The notes: generated by a model from the sequence alone, not told the origin. Shown: positions 33,281-42,234, numbered from the stretch's first letter. The stretch is 64,000 nucleotides of DNA from Rhizobium sp. AC27/96 (GCF_001692325.1 NZ_LXKN01000021.1:1-64000), one strand, 5' to 3'. Numbers and translations: made by a program.

Positions 33281-33316
33281 AAATAAAGTGCAAATTTATA
33301 AGTTTGCACTTTATTT
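33281..33316. terminator. Perfect 14-bp inverted repeat at the tesB end
   Basis: AAATAAAGTGCAAA (33281-33294) and TTTGCACTTTATTT (33303-33316) flank an 8-base AT-rich loop. It overlaps the tesB stop. On the minus strand it could act as a terminator ending in TTTATTT; it could also be a protein-binding site upstream of glnK. The half-sites run opposite to the usual NtrC consensus. Confidence 0.5.
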
Positions 33317-34199
33317 AATCATTTGCCTTTTTACGAATCAGGCCCTCTTGCGCGACGGACGCAATCAAGACACCGGATCGCGTAAACAGGCTGCCGCGGG
33401 TAAAACCGCGCGCGCCGGAAGCACTGGGGCTCTCCTGGCTGTAGAGCAACCAGTCGTCGAGCTTGAACGAGCGGTGGAACCACATGGCGTGGTCGAGGCT
33501 CGCCACCTGGATGCTCTGATCCAGGACAGATGTGCCATGCGCGTTCAGCGCGACATCGAGCAAGGTCATGTCGGAGAGATAGGCGAGCACGGCATTGTGG
33601 TAGAGCCGATCGTCCGGAACCGGGCCTGTGAGACGCACCCAGATATTCTGCCGCTGGCTTGGTTGCGAGCGGGAGAAATAGCTCTCGATCGACACCGGAC
33701 GGATCTCGATCGCCCGCTTGCGCTCCCAATAGCGGCGCACATTCTCGGGCGCATGCGCCAGATAGCGTTCCATGATTTGCTGTTCACCCATGAGATCTTC
33801 CGGCATCGGCACGTCAGGCATCTCGCCCTGGTGGTCGAAGCCCTCCTCGTCGATCTGGAAGGAGGCCGTCAGCGCGAAGATCGCGTTGCCGTGCTGGATC
33901 GCCAGCACGCGCCGCGTGTTGAAGCTGGAGCCGTCGCGCAGGCGGTCGACTTGATAGAGGATCGGCACGGAGGGATCGCCCGGCAGCATGAAATAGGCGT
34001 GCAGGGAATGCGCGAAGCGATCGCCATCCACAGTCCGCTGCGCCGCCATCAGCGCCTGGCCGATGACCTGGCCGCCGAAGACGCGCTGCCAGCCGACCTG
34101 CGGGCTGTTGCCGCGAAACAGGTTCATCTCGATCGTTTCCAGATCAAGCGTTGCGAGCACGACTTCCATCGGGGTGAGCTTATCGGTCTCTCGCGACAT
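33315..34199 (-). CDS. tesB: Acyl-CoA thioesterase II
   Basis: A 294-residue double hot-dog protein that hydrolyses medium and long acyl-CoA. Visible segments are VFGGQVIGQALMAAQRTV, HSLHAYFMLPGDPSVPILY, TRRVLAIQHGNAIFALTASF, and in the second repeat AYLSDMTLLDVALNAHG and SLDHAMWFHRSFKLDDWLLY. The true start is ATG 34199; upstream sequence in the same frame belongs to the antisense of the hydroxylase gene. It is divergent from that gene with an 84-bp shared promoter region. Confidence 0.95.
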   Translation of the reverse strand: MSRETDKLTPMEVVLATLDLETIEMNLFRGNSPQVGWQRVFGGQVIGQALMAAQRTVDGDRFAHSLHAYFMLPGDPSVPILYQVDRLRDGSSFNTRRVLAIQHGNAIFALTASFQIDEEGFDHQGEMPDVPMPEDLMGEQQIMERYLAHAPENVRRYWERKRAIEIRPVSIESYFSRSQPSQRQNIWVRLTGPVPDDRLYHNAVLAYLSDMTLLDVALNAHGTSVLDQSIQVASLDHAMWFHRSFKLDDWLLYSQESPSASGARGFTRGSLFTRSGVLIASVAQEGLIRKKAND

Positions 34200-34283
34200 T
34201 TTGCTTGAACTCCAATGGTAGGAACCACGATCAGGATGCTCTATATAGAACACGAAGTGACAGTAGGACACAGGGAAGCGCGA

Positions 34284-35498
34284 ATGTTGGACATGCTGGT
34301 AGTGGGTGGCGGATATGTGGGTCTCGCCGCTGCGGTCGCCGTCAAGCAGGCAGCTCCTCATCTCGATGTCATGATCGTGGAAGCCGCTCCCGAAACCGCC
34401 TGGAAGAAGGACATGCGCGCCTCGGCGATCATCGCTTCCGCCTCCAAGATGCTGGATGTCCTGGGTGTATGGGATGAGATCGCGCCCGAGGCCGAGCCGA
34501 TTACCCGCATGATCGTCACCGATTCGCGCACCAGCGATCCCGTGCGCCCCGTCTTCCTGACCTTTGACGGCGAAGTGGCCGAGGGACAGCCCTTTGCCCA
34601 TATGATCCCGAACCTTGCCATGGTTGGCGCGTTGCGCGGCGCCTGCGAGCGCCTGGGTATCACCATCAAGCATGGCCTCAGCGCCACCGGTTTCGTCACG
34701 GATGATAGCAAGACCACCCTCACGCTCTTGGATGGCACCACGCTGGAGACGCGGCTCCTCGTCGCCTGCGACGGCGTGCGTTCCAAGCTGCGTGACATGG
34801 CAGGTATCAAGACGGTCAATTGGGAATACGGCCAGTCCGGCATCGTCGTCACCGTCGAGCACGAGCGCCCGCATGGCGGCTGTGCCGAAGAGCATTTCCT
34901 GCCGTCGGGACCCTTCGCCATCCTGCCGCTGAAGAACAACCGTTCCTCGCTCGTCTGGACGGAACGCACAGCCGAAGCGGATCGGCTGGTCGCCTCGGAC
35001 GATCTGGTCTTCGATGAGGAGCTGGAGCGCCGGTTCGGCCACAAGCTCGGCGCCCTGCGTACCATCGGCGACCGCCGCGCCTTTCCGCTCGGCCTGACGC
35101 TTGCCCGCTCCTTCGTCGCACCGCGCTTCGCGCTTGCCGGCGATGCGGCCCATGGCATCCATCCGATCTCCGGCCAGGGCCTCAATCTCGGCTTCAAGGA
35201 TGTGGCGGCGCTTGCCGAAACCATCGTCGAAGCCGATCGCCTTGGCCTCGACATCGGCTCGATCAATATCCTCGAGCGCTATCAGACCTGGCGACGCTTC
35301 GACACCTTCCGCATGGGGGTGACGACCGATGTGCTGAACCGGCTGTTTTCCAACGACAACACGCCCCTGCGCATCGCCCGCGATTTCGGACTGGGGATCG
35401 TCGAACGCCTGCCGAACCTCAAATCCTTCTTCATCGGACAGGCGGCAGGCACGACCGCCAAGAACAATCCGCGCCTGCTCGCCGGAGAGGCGATCTGA
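34284..35498 (+). CDS. UbiH/UbiF-family FAD-dependent hydroxylase
   Basis: A 404-residue monooxygenase of ubiquinone biosynthesis. It has the dinucleotide fold MLDMLVVGGGYVGLAAAVAV, DGVRSKLRDMAG, and the FAD motif GDAAHGIHPISGQGLNLGFK typical of UbiH/COQ6. Which ring position it hydroxylates cannot be told from sequence alone, because alphaproteobacterial members (UbiH, UbiF, UbiL) are similar. I start at 34284, where the flavin fold begins; an in-frame ATG at 34215 would add 23 residues. Confidence 0.92.
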   Translation: MLDMLVVGGGYVGLAAAVAVKQAAPHLDVMIVEAAPETAWKKDMRASAIIASASKMLDVLGVWDEIAPEAEPITRMIVTDSRTSDPVRPVFLTFDGEVAEGQPFAHMIPNLAMVGALRGACERLGITIKHGLSATGFVTDDSKTTLTLLDGTTLETRLLVACDGVRSKLRDMAGIKTVNWEYGQSGIVVTVEHERPHGGCAEEHFLPSGPFAILPLKNNRSSLVWTERTAEADRLVASDDLVFDEELERRFGHKLGALRTIGDRRAFPLGLTLARSFVAPRFALAGDAAHGIHPISGQGLNLGFKDVAALAETIVEADRLGLDIGSINILERYQTWRRFDTFRMGVTTDVLNRLFSNDNTPLRIARDFGLGIVERLPNLKSFFIGQAAGTTAKNNPRLLAGEAI

Positions 35499-35556
35499 CG
35501 GATAGAGACTGAGCCAGCAATCAAAATGCGCGCTATTGGGGGGAAGCAGACCTCGC

Positions 35557-36207
35557 TCAGCCGGATAGAGACGCGGTAAACACCGCCAATTGAGCGGCGA
35601 AAGCGCGCTGGTACGCGGGCCGCGATTCGCCGCGGGCAACATAGGCGGAAAGGTTCGGATATTCGTCCACGATGCCCGATGACTTCAGTCGGAGCAGGAC
35701 CGTAATCATCAGAAGATCACCGGCGTTGAATTCGCCATCGAGCCAGTCGGCATCGCCGAGCCGATTGGAAAGGCCGGCCAGCCGCCGCCGGATGTTCTCG
35801 TCGAGGGCGCGGAGACGCTTTTCGTACCACGGCTCGTCACGCTCAAGGATCGTGGCAAGGCTGCGCTCGAAAATCGGTGGCTCGACCGTGTTGAGTGCGG
35901 CAAACATCCATGTGATGGCGCGCGCCCGCGCATTCGCCTCACCCGGCAGCAGGCGCCCATGGCGCTCGGCGATGTGGAGCACGATCGCACCCGACTCGAA
36001 CAAGGCCAGGTCGGCTTCTTCATAGGTCGGGATCTGTCCGAACGGATGAAGTGCGAGATGTCGAGGTTCCTTCATCTCCTTGAACGAGACAAGACGAACG
36101 TCATAGGGTTGGCCGACCTCTTCGAGCGCCCAGCGAAGGCGCATATCGCGAGCCAGACCCTTGCCACGATCGGGCGAGCGTTCAAACGCGGTAATGGTAA
36201 TCGTCAT
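35557..36207 (-). CDS. Glutathione S-transferase family protein
   Basis: A 216-residue GST. The thioredoxin-like N-domain has MTITITAFERSPDRGKGLAR, RWALEEVGQPYDVRLV, PFGQIPTYEEADLALFESGA with the cis-Pro and Ser-Gly glutathione site; the helical C-domain follows with WLDGEFNAGDLLMITVLLRL. The ATG at 36207 is preceded by GGAGG. It is divergent from an rrf2-type gene about 180 bp away. Confidence 0.92.
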   Translation of the reverse strand: MTITITAFERSPDRGKGLARDMRLRWALEEVGQPYDVRLVSFKEMKEPRHLALHPFGQIPTYEEADLALFESGAIVLHIAERHGRLLPGEANARARAITWMFAALNTVEPPIFERSLATILERDEPWYEKRLRALDENIRRRLAGLSNRLGDADWLDGEFNAGDLLMITVLLRLKSSGIVDEYPNLSAYVARGESRPAYQRAFAAQLAVFTASLSG

Positions 36208-36366
36208 CGCATCCTCCATAGCGTGTCTGCCTAGAAGACGATTGGCAGGCCGAGATCCCGACACCCCATAGTCGAAATAGTCGCTACGATCGGATCGAAC
36301 ACTCCCTGAACCAAATGTTGTCGCTGCGGCTACGCCGGCATTGCCGCGATTTGACTCACGTCCCAT

Positions 36367-36389
36367 CATGTAATAGTATAAGTTACATG
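36367..36389 (+). promoter_or_regulatory. Dyad over the Rrf2 start codon
   Basis: CATGTAA (36367-36373) and TTACATG (36383-36389) are perfect arms around a nine-base AT-rich spacer. The second arm contains the ATG of the regulator gene, so binding would block its own expression. Confidence 0.55.
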
Positions 36390-36857
36390 AGTAGAGATAG
36401 TCGTCTTTCAGATGTGCTGCACATCCTGCTGCACATGGCATATGAGCGCGCGCCGGTGACATCGGAAGCCATGGCGCGCTCGCTGAATACCAATTCCGTC
36501 GTCGTCCGCCGGATCATGGCCGGACTGCGCGATCGGGGCTATGTGCGTTCCGAGAAGGGCCATGGCGGCGGCTGGGTGCTGTCCCGCGATCTTTCGGAGA
36601 TCACCCTCCTCGATATCTATCTGGCGCTTGGAAGCCCGGCACTCGTCTCTTTCGGCAGACGCTCGGAGGCACCGGATTGCCTCGTCGAGCAGGCCGTCAA
36701 TTCAAACCTCGACAAGACGCTGCAGGAGGCTCAACTGCTGATGATGACCCGCTTCGGTGAGATCACCCTCGCCAAACTCCATGCCGATGTTCAGGCGGGA
36801 ATAGCGGACCGCCGGCACCTGGCGAAACTGGAGGCTGCGCATGGCTCAACATCATGA
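36387..36857 (+). CDS. Rrf2-family transcriptional regulator
   Basis: A 156-residue winged-helix protein. LHILLHMAYERAPVTSEAMA, RSLNTNSVVVRRIMAGLRDR and GYVRSEKGHGGGWVLSRDLS are the HTH and wing of Rrf2 proteins. A single Cys (PDCLVEQ) is present, so no Fe-S cluster of the IscR/NsrR kind is expected; this resembles the YwnA/non-cluster group. The 17-bp overlap with the methyltransferase gene implies one operon. The start at 36387 was chosen by family N-terminus (MSRDSRLSDVLH). Confidence 0.92.
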   Translation: MSRDSRLSDVLHILLHMAYERAPVTSEAMARSLNTNSVVVRRIMAGLRDRGYVRSEKGHGGGWVLSRDLSEITLLDIYLALGSPALVSFGRRSEAPDCLVEQAVNSNLDKTLQEAQLLMMTRFGEITLAKLHADVQAGIADRRHLAKLEAAHGSTS

Positions 36858-37524
36858 ATCCAACTTCGCCGGAGATGCAGTCAGATCCTACCTCGAAGGC
36901 CCGCCCCGGCAGGTGCCCGGTTTCTCAAGCCTCCATCGCATGACGGCGATGCTGCTCGCCGAGCGGACACCCGAAAACGGCCGGGTGCTCGTCCTGGGGG
37001 CCGGCGGAGGATTGGAGCTGAAGGCATTCGCGGACATGCAACGCGGCTGGTCTTTCGACGGCGTCGACCCTTCGGCCGACATGCTGCAACTGGCCCGACA
37101 GGTGGCCGCAGACCACGCTGAACGAATCCGCCTTCACCACGGCAACATCGATGCCGCACCCGAAGGCCCGTTTGACGCCGCCACATGCCTGCTGACCTTC
37201 CATCATGTGCCGCTACAGCGGCGCCTCGAAACACTGATGGACGTTCGCCGCCGCCTGAAGGCCGGCGCGCCGTTCATTCTGGCGCATGTCAGCTTTCCCC
37301 AGACCGAGCCGGACCGTTCGATGTGGATTGATCGCCACGTCGCCTATGGCGCAGCGGATGGAGTGGACATCGGAAGGCTGGAAAATGCGCGCAATGCCAT
37401 GCGCGAGCGGCTACATATTTTGCCGCCCGAGGAGGAGGAAGCCATGCTGCGCGAGGCCGGCTTTTCCGACGTCACCCTGTTCTACGCCGCATTCAGCTTC
37501 AAAGGATGGGTGGCCTACGCCTAG
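36841..37524 (+). CDS. Class I SAM-dependent methyltransferase
   Basis: A 227-residue cytoplasmic methyltransferase. The SAM loop VLVLGAGGGLELKAF (motif I), FDGVDPSADMLQLA (motif post-I), and FDAATCLLTFHHVPL (motif IV) are clear. The substrate is unknown; the C-terminal part (PPEEEEAMLREAGFSDVTLF) is like small-molecule methylases acting on a metabolite. It is translated with the Rrf2 regulator, to whose signal it may respond. Confidence 0.88.
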   Translation: MAQHHESNFAGDAVRSYLEGPPRQVPGFSSLHRMTAMLLAERTPENGRVLVLGAGGGLELKAFADMQRGWSFDGVDPSADMLQLARQVAADHAERIRLHHGNIDAAPEGPFDAATCLLTFHHVPLQRRLETLMDVRRRLKAGAPFILAHVSFPQTEPDRSMWIDRHVAYGAADGVDIGRLENARNAMRERLHILPPEEEEAMLREAGFSDVTLFYAAFSFKGWVAYA

Positions 37525-37560
37525 CGAACTAGCCCTGCCGACCGCCCACCGAAGCGGGCT

Positions 37561-37749
37561 TCAATCCTCGATGCGGCGTGCTTCCGAAATCAGCATGATC
37601 GGAATGCCGTCGCGGATCGGATAGGCGAGACGTGCCTTTTCCGAGATAAGCTCGTTCTTCTCGCGGTCATAGCTCAGCCGCCCCTTGGTCAAGGGGCAGA
37701 CGAGCAGGTCGAGAAGTTTCGGATCGACTTTGCTGACCGTGACATCCAT
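37561..37749 (-). CDS. Trm112-family small protein
   Basis: A 62-residue Trm112/YcaR-type protein: KLLDLLVCPLTKGRLSYDRE followed by LAYPIRDGIPIMLISEAR. Eukaryotic Trm112 activates methyltransferases; the bacterial forms often keep only one of the zinc-binding cysteines, as here (CP near residue 15). The start was moved to ATG 37749. It is the last gene of the cnoX-LON-Trm112 unit, 10 bp after the LON-domain gene. Confidence 0.93.
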   Translation of the reverse strand: MDVTVSKVDPKLLDLLVCPLTKGRLSYDREKNELISEKARLAYPIRDGIPIMLISEARRIED

Positions 37750-37759
37750 CGGCAAATTC

Positions 37760-38419
37760 CTATTGCATGATGGGATCGGTGTCACCCGAGCCGGCAAGCA
37801 CGATCTTGACGATGGCGATGAAGGTCTCGGCGCGGGTCTTGAGATCAGGCGCCTCGAGAAGGGCCTGCTTTTCCGCTGGATCGAAGGGCGCCATGATCGA
37901 CAGCGAATTGACCAGCATCATATTGTCGGCCCGCTCGACGCTGTCCCAATCCGCCTCCAGATTGTCGGCGTCCAGATAGGCCCGGAAAGCTGCGAGCAAC
38001 GCCGCACGATCGACCGTATCCTCTTCATCGCGCGATTTGAGATCGGAAATGAACGGCGTGATGCGGAATGTGCGATAGGGTTGGTGACCCGTGACCTCTT
38101 CCATCAGCCGGAAGCGGCAAATGCCGGTCAAGGAAACGATATAGCGCCCATCGCCGGTTTCCGAGATGGAGGTGATACGCCCGAGACAGCCGACATGCGA
38201 CAGATTGGTGGACTCGGCCGGCTCGCCCATCGCCGGCTGAACCATGCCGATCAAGCGGTTGCCGGCAATGGCCATGTCGAACATGGCGAGATAGCGCGGC
38301 TCGAAAATATTCAACGGAAGCTGCGCGCCGGGCAGCAGCAACGCCCCGGACAAGGGAAAAACGGCTACGGTCTCGGGCAGATCGCTCGGCTTTAGATATC
38401 TGGCATTACCGACTTGCAT
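37760..38419 (-). CDS. LON peptidase substrate-binding-domain protein
   Basis: A 219-residue protein consisting only of the Lon N-terminal (PUA-like) domain: VAVFPLSGALLLPGAQLPLNIFEPRYLAM (split across residues 18-46), then HVGCLGRITSISETGDGRYI. It has no ATPase or protease part, so its role is probably substrate or adaptor binding; the exact function is unknown. The start among 38440, 38428 and 38419 is undecided; I use 38419 (MQVGNARYLKP). It lies between cnoX and the Trm112 gene. Confidence 0.9.
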   Translation of the reverse strand: MQVGNARYLKPSDLPETVAVFPLSGALLLPGAQLPLNIFEPRYLAMFDMAIAGNRLIGMVQPAMGEPAESTNLSHVGCLGRITSISETGDGRYIVSLTGICRFRLMEEVTGHQPYRTFRITPFISDLKSRDEEDTVDRAALLAAFRAYLDADNLEADWDSVERADNMMLVNSLSIMAPFDPAEKQALLEAPDLKTRAETFIAIVKIVLAGSGDTDPIMQ

Positions 38420-38628
38420 GTTTTCCATCCCGCTGATCACTGCGCCGCGCGCCGCAATGGGCGCGCAGGAACGACATACTCGCGGCCGTTGCCCATCTCA
38501 CGCCGCGCACCCGACAATGTGGGCCCGTCTGCCGAAAACACAAGACTATTTTGCGTGGGAGCGCCGATGGACCTATTCCGCTATCGACCGCCCGTTGGCG
38601 GTCGATCGTGCGAAGGCCTCGTTCTCCC

Positions 38629-39603
38629 TCAGGAAAACAGGATCGATGAAAGCCTGCGGCGTGCCGCGATCGTCGCCGGATCCTTCGGACCCCAGACATC
38701 GAAGAATTCGAGCAGCTGACGGCGAGCGCCATCATCATCGAAAGCACGATCCTTGCGCATGATGACAAGCAGATGCTCTGCCGCCTCATCGCGCTTGCCT
38801 TCGACATTGCAGATCTTGGCGAGCTTGACACGCTGCTCGTGATTGTCGGGGTTGGTGGCCAGTTCCTGTTCGATCGCAACGGGGTCGCCGAGTTTGCGGG
38901 CTTCGTCGATCTGATCGAGTTTCTTGACGATCGCCTGGATACCGGCATCGTTTGCAAGCGTCTCGGGCAGGTCCGTCAAGGCTTCACGCGCCCGCTGGCT
39001 CTGGCCGGCGGCAATCATGCATTCCGCCATGCCGGCAAGCGCCTTCGGGTTTTCCGGATCGGCCTGGAGCACCGCGCCGAACAGTTCGGCCGCACCATTG
39101 ATATCGCCGGCTGCGAGCAGGCCACTGGCCTCCTCCAGGACAGCGGCGATCTCGGCAGCCTGATCATCGGGACCGCCTGCGGGACCGCCGAGGCGATCGA
39201 TGAACTGCCGGACCTGGCTTTCGGGAACCGCACCCATGAAACCATCGGCCGGACGGCCGTCGACGAAGGCGATGACTGCGGGGATCGACTGAATGCCGAG
39301 CTGGCCGGCAACGGACGGATGGTCGTCGATATTCATCTTGACCAGCTTCACGCGGCCCTGGGCTTCGGTGACGACCTTTTCGAGCACCGGAGTCAACTGC
39401 TTGCACGGACCGCACCAGGGCGCCCAGAAATCGACCAGCACCGGCTGGTTGCGCGATTCCTCGATGACGTCCTTGGCAAAGGTCGCGGTCGTCGTGTCCT
39501 TGATCGGCGAAACGCCGGATGCTGCGGGGGCAGCTCCGAACGACGCCGAGGCCGACATCTGCCCACCGAAGGAAGCGTTATAGGGATTGTTCGGACCGCT
39601 CAT
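38629..39603 (-). CDS. cnoX: Thioredoxin-fold chaperedoxin (CnoX/YbbN-like)
   Basis: A 324-residue protein: an N-terminal disordered stretch, a thioredoxin domain (about 35-140) with the intact active site WAPWCGPCKQ, and C-terminal TPR-like repeats (ASGLLAAGDINGAAELFG, ALAGMAECMIAAGQ, RVKLAKICNVEGKRDEAAEH). CnoX binds unfolded substrates and passes them to GroEL/DnaK under oxidation. Unlike E. coli CnoX it keeps a CGPC motif, so it can also reduce disulfides. The ATG at 39603 follows GGGAG. Confidence 0.92.
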   Translation of the reverse strand: MSGPNNPYNASFGGQMSASASFGAAPAASGVSPIKDTTTATFAKDVIEESRNQPVLVDFWAPWCGPCKQLTPVLEKVVTEAQGRVKLVKMNIDDHPSVAGQLGIQSIPAVIAFVDGRPADGFMGAVPESQVRQFIDRLGGPAGGPDDQAAEIAAVLEEASGLLAAGDINGAAELFGAVLQADPENPKALAGMAECMIAAGQSQRAREALTDLPETLANDAGIQAIVKKLDQIDEARKLGDPVAIEQELATNPDNHEQRVKLAKICNVEGKRDEAAEHLLVIMRKDRAFDDDGARRQLLEFFDVWGPKDPATIAARRRLSSILFS

Positions 39604-39762
39604 GAGTGTCTCCCGCCTGCCGGCATCCTTGATCTTGTGAAGAGCATGATTCCCAAACGGATTGATCACATCCGGATGGCATTACGCTCGGTGAAATAGT
39701 CAAAGCGACTGGACAATCGAAAGACAAGCCGCCTGCCTTAATCTTAGCGCTAAAATCGTACC

Positions 39763-40272
39763 TTAACCTGTCACTTTCAAGACCAGCGGCGCATGACCCG
39801 TCGCCTCCATGAAGCGCAGCAGATCGGCGCTGGCAATCGATGTCGTCGCATCGTTCGACAGAGGATGGCAATTGACGATGCCATGCGCCATCAGGTCGGC
39901 ATCGAGGACGAAGGTGACATTGTTGCCGGTATCGTTGATCGCCCCGAATGCCGTCACCGAACCGGGGATGACGCCGAGATATTCCATCAGCTTTTCCGGC
40001 TTGCCGAAGGAAACCTTGCTGGCCGCACCGATCAGCGTATGCACCGTCTTCAAGTCGACGGTCGCATTTTCCTCGACGGTCAGCAGAAAGAAATTGTCCT
40101 TCTTGTCCTTCACGAACAGGTTCTTCGTGTGGCCGCCGGGAATCTCGTCACGCAGGGACACCGATTCGGCAACGGTAAAGACCGGGGCATGATCCTTGGT
40201 GCTGTGGGCAACGCCGAGCCCATCCAGGAACAGGAAAAGATCGTCGCGTGTCTTCGGGCTGGTCTCGGTCAT
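39763..40272 (-). CDS. Prolyl-tRNA deacylase (PrdX/ProXp-ala type)
   Basis: A 169-residue YbaK-fold editing protein that hydrolyses Ala mischarged on tRNA-Pro. Segments LDGLGVAHSTKDHAPVFTVA, PGGHTKNLFVKDKKDNFFLL (the lysine-containing active region) and the C-terminal GSVTAFGAINDTGNNVTF and LSNDATTSIAS fit the PrdX family. The gene stands alone on the minus strand, 160 bp downstream of cnoX. Confidence 0.92.
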   Translation of the reverse strand: MTETSPKTRDDLFLFLDGLGVAHSTKDHAPVFTVAESVSLRDEIPGGHTKNLFVKDKKDNFFLLTVEENATVDLKTVHTLIGAASKVSFGKPEKLMEYLGVIPGSVTAFGAINDTGNNVTFVLDADLMAHGIVNCHPLSNDATTSIASADLLRFMEATGHAPLVLKVTG

Positions 40273-40514
40273 GGCGCCTCGCGATGGAAATTGTTCGCTC
40301 CTGATACGTCGCCCACAATTTCATTGCAATCTTTCAGAGGCCGAAGCCCGCTGTTTCCGGGCTTTCCGGGAGTTGCAGCAAAGGGCTTGAGATTTTTCTT
40401 GGCGAACTCGTCATTTCCCTGTTGCATTTGAAAAACGGTTGGGCCATATAGCGCCCGTCGCCGCAAGACGACGCACACGGTCCAACACACTACCCCGGAC
40501 TGTTGTGGCAATGA

Positions 40515-40589
40515 GCGGGTGTAGCTCAGGGGTAGAGCACAACCTTGCCAAGGTTGGGGTCGAGGGTTCGAATCCCTTCGCCCGCTCCA
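40515..40589 (+). tRNA. tRNA-Gly (GCC)
   Basis: The acceptor arms GCGGGTG (40515-40521) and CGCCCGC (40579-40585) pair with one G-T. The D-arm is GCTCAGGGGTAGAGC, the anticodon stem-loop CAACCTTGCCAAGGTTG with anticodon GCC, and the T-loop GGTTCGAATCC. The 3' discriminator T and an encoded CCA end at 40589. It is a single tRNA; nothing recognisable fills the 220 bp after it. Confidence 0.97.
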
Positions 40590-40809
40590 ATTTCCTCCGA
40601 AACAGATTTCAGAGCAAATAAGCCAGCAATGGCTTGGCGTTGATGGCCGTCGACGGGCACGGTGATCCACACACGGGGGCAATCCAATTGCCAGTGTCCG
40701 GCGAATCGGAGAGATCGACCGCTATGGATGCTCCCTGGGTCTCAAATCAGTCTCAATTGACGTTCAGGTCTCCAGATAAAATGGACTGGTGGAACGCGGT
40801 ATTGCTGGC

Positions 40810-41451
40810 ATGATGAGAAAGACGTCCCTGCTGATTGCGGCACTGTCGCTTCTGCCCGTGCCCGCGCTTGCCCATCCGCATATCTTCATCGACGCCAAAT
40901 TCGAGGTCGTGACGGCGCCTGACGGCTCCATCAGCGAGTTGCGCAATGTCTGGAACTTCGACGAAGTGTTCTCCTCCTCGGTCCTCATGGATTACGACAA
41001 GGCCGGCGACCAGACGCTCACGCCAAGCGAACTCAAGGCCGTGGGCAAGACGGTGAGGGATTCGCTCGCGCAATACGGCTATTACACCAACGTCACCAGC
41101 AACGGCAAAGCCGTGCCCATGGCCAAGCCCGACGCCATTCAGGCCGACTACAAGGACGGCTCACTGATTCTCACCTTCTCATTGAAGCCCGAGCAGAAGA
41201 CCTTCCTCAAGGGAACCACGATCTTCGGGATCTATGACAAGACGCTCTACACGGCCGTCGATTTCGCCACCGACAACGATATGACCGTTTCAGGAGCAAC
41301 CTCGGGCCGCTGCAAGCGCAAGGTCGTGAGGCCCAATCCGAAGGAAGTCATGGCGGAAAACCAGGCGGCACTCACCAGCATGTTCTTCAGCGACCCGAAG
41401 GGCACGGACTATTCGCTTCTGGTAGCCACACGGCTGGAAGTCCAGTGTTGA
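40810..41451 (+). CDS. DUF1007 periplasmic protein
   Basis: A 213-residue exported protein. The signal peptide (TSLLIAALSLLPVPALA) is followed by HPHIFIDAKFEV, the His-rich start typical of DUF1007, with NVWNFDEVFSS next. Family members usually precede a nickel/cobalt (RcnA-like) permease gene and may deliver metal to it; here no permease follows, since the next gene is convergent. The start is ATG 40810 or 40813. Confidence 0.9.
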   Translation: MMRKTSLLIAALSLLPVPALAHPHIFIDAKFEVVTAPDGSISELRNVWNFDEVFSSSVLMDYDKAGDQTLTPSELKAVGKTVRDSLAQYGYYTNVTSNGKAVPMAKPDAIQADYKDGSLILTFSLKPEQKTFLKGTTIFGIYDKTLYTAVDFATDNDMTVSGATSGRCKRKVVRPNPKEVMAENQAALTSMFFSDPKGTDYSLLVATRLEVQC

Positions 41452-41487
41452 TATCGCCTGCGCGCCACAGACGATTTGACGCCTCTC

Positions 41488-42234
41488 TCATTCCAGTGGC
41501 GGCCGATCGGCCTGCGTTGGACCATCAGTGCCGCGCGATAGCGATATGAAGCGCCGGGCGATAAGCCAGCAGCCGAGCGCCCAGGTTGCCCCGGCGCACC
41601 AGCCGCCGAGAACATCCGTCGGGTAATGCACGCCGAGATAGAGGCGGCTCATGCCGATCATCAGCGTCAATAGAATGCCGACCGCGACGATGAAGAGACG
41701 GGTCGACCGATAGCGGCGGGTACCTGATATGAGGGCCGCCAGCGTCAGATAGGTCACCGCCGAGACCATCGCATGGCCGCTCGGAAAGCTCAGATCGTTC
41801 ACTTCGACCAGATGCGGCACGATATCCGGCCGTGGCCTGGCAACCCCGAGCTTCAGCATCGTGCTCAGCGCCCATCCGCCAAGTACGGAGGCCAGCACGA
41901 AGATGGCGATGGCGCGCCGCCGGTCCAGCAGCAGATAGATCGTCACAAGCACCGTCATCAAGGTCAGCACCGTGGTGCCGCCGAGGCTCGTGATGTCCTT
42001 GACCGCATGGGTCAGCCATCCCGGCCCTATCGGAGTGGAGAGCTCATTCGGCTGGCGCAGCGCCAGCAGGATCGCCTCGTCAAACCCCTTCGTGCTTCCT
42101 TCGATAACTTCGCCCGTCAGATAGACGAACAGAAGAATGCCGCCAGAAAGGGCGGCGAACATCACCAGCAACAGCGGCTCGTAGCGGCTCACCCATCCCA
42201 TTATGCCGGATCTTTGCGGTTCTTGACCGTTCAT
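41488..42234 (-). CDS. PAP2-family membrane phosphatase
   Basis: A 248-residue inner-membrane lipid phosphatase. The three-part signature is complete: KLGVARPRPD, FPSGHAMVSA and SRLYLGVHYPTD. About six helices surround it. Candidates for the substrate are undecaprenyl pyrophosphate or phosphatidic acid. Starts at 42234 and 42201 are both possible. A RIME-like repeat lies upstream. Confidence 0.92.
   Translation of the reverse strand: MNGQEPQRSGIMGWVSRYEPLLLVMFAALSGGILLFVYLTGEVIEGSTKGFDEAILLALRQPNELSTPIGPGWLTHAVKDITSLGGTTVLTLMTVLVTIYLLLDRRRAIAIFVLASVLGGWALSTMLKLGVARPRPDIVPHLVEVNDLSFPSGHAMVSAVTYLTLAALISGTRRYRSTRLFIVAVGILLTLMIGMSRLYLGVHYPTDVLGGWCAGATWALGCWLIARRFISLSRGTDGPTQADRPPLE

Noticed and set aside
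33281..33316. NtrC-binding site
   Set aside because: The half-sites are GTGC...GCAC, opposite to the GCAC...GTGC arrangement of the NtrC consensus.
34200..35642. Extended minus-strand frame that would make tesB 775 residues
   Set aside because: The extra part is antisense to the UbiH-type gene and unlike any thioesterase; ATG 34199 gives the standard length.
40590..40809. Integrase remnant or attachment site after tRNA-Gly
   Set aside because: No integrase-like peptide in any frame and no repeated tRNA 3' end was found in the window.
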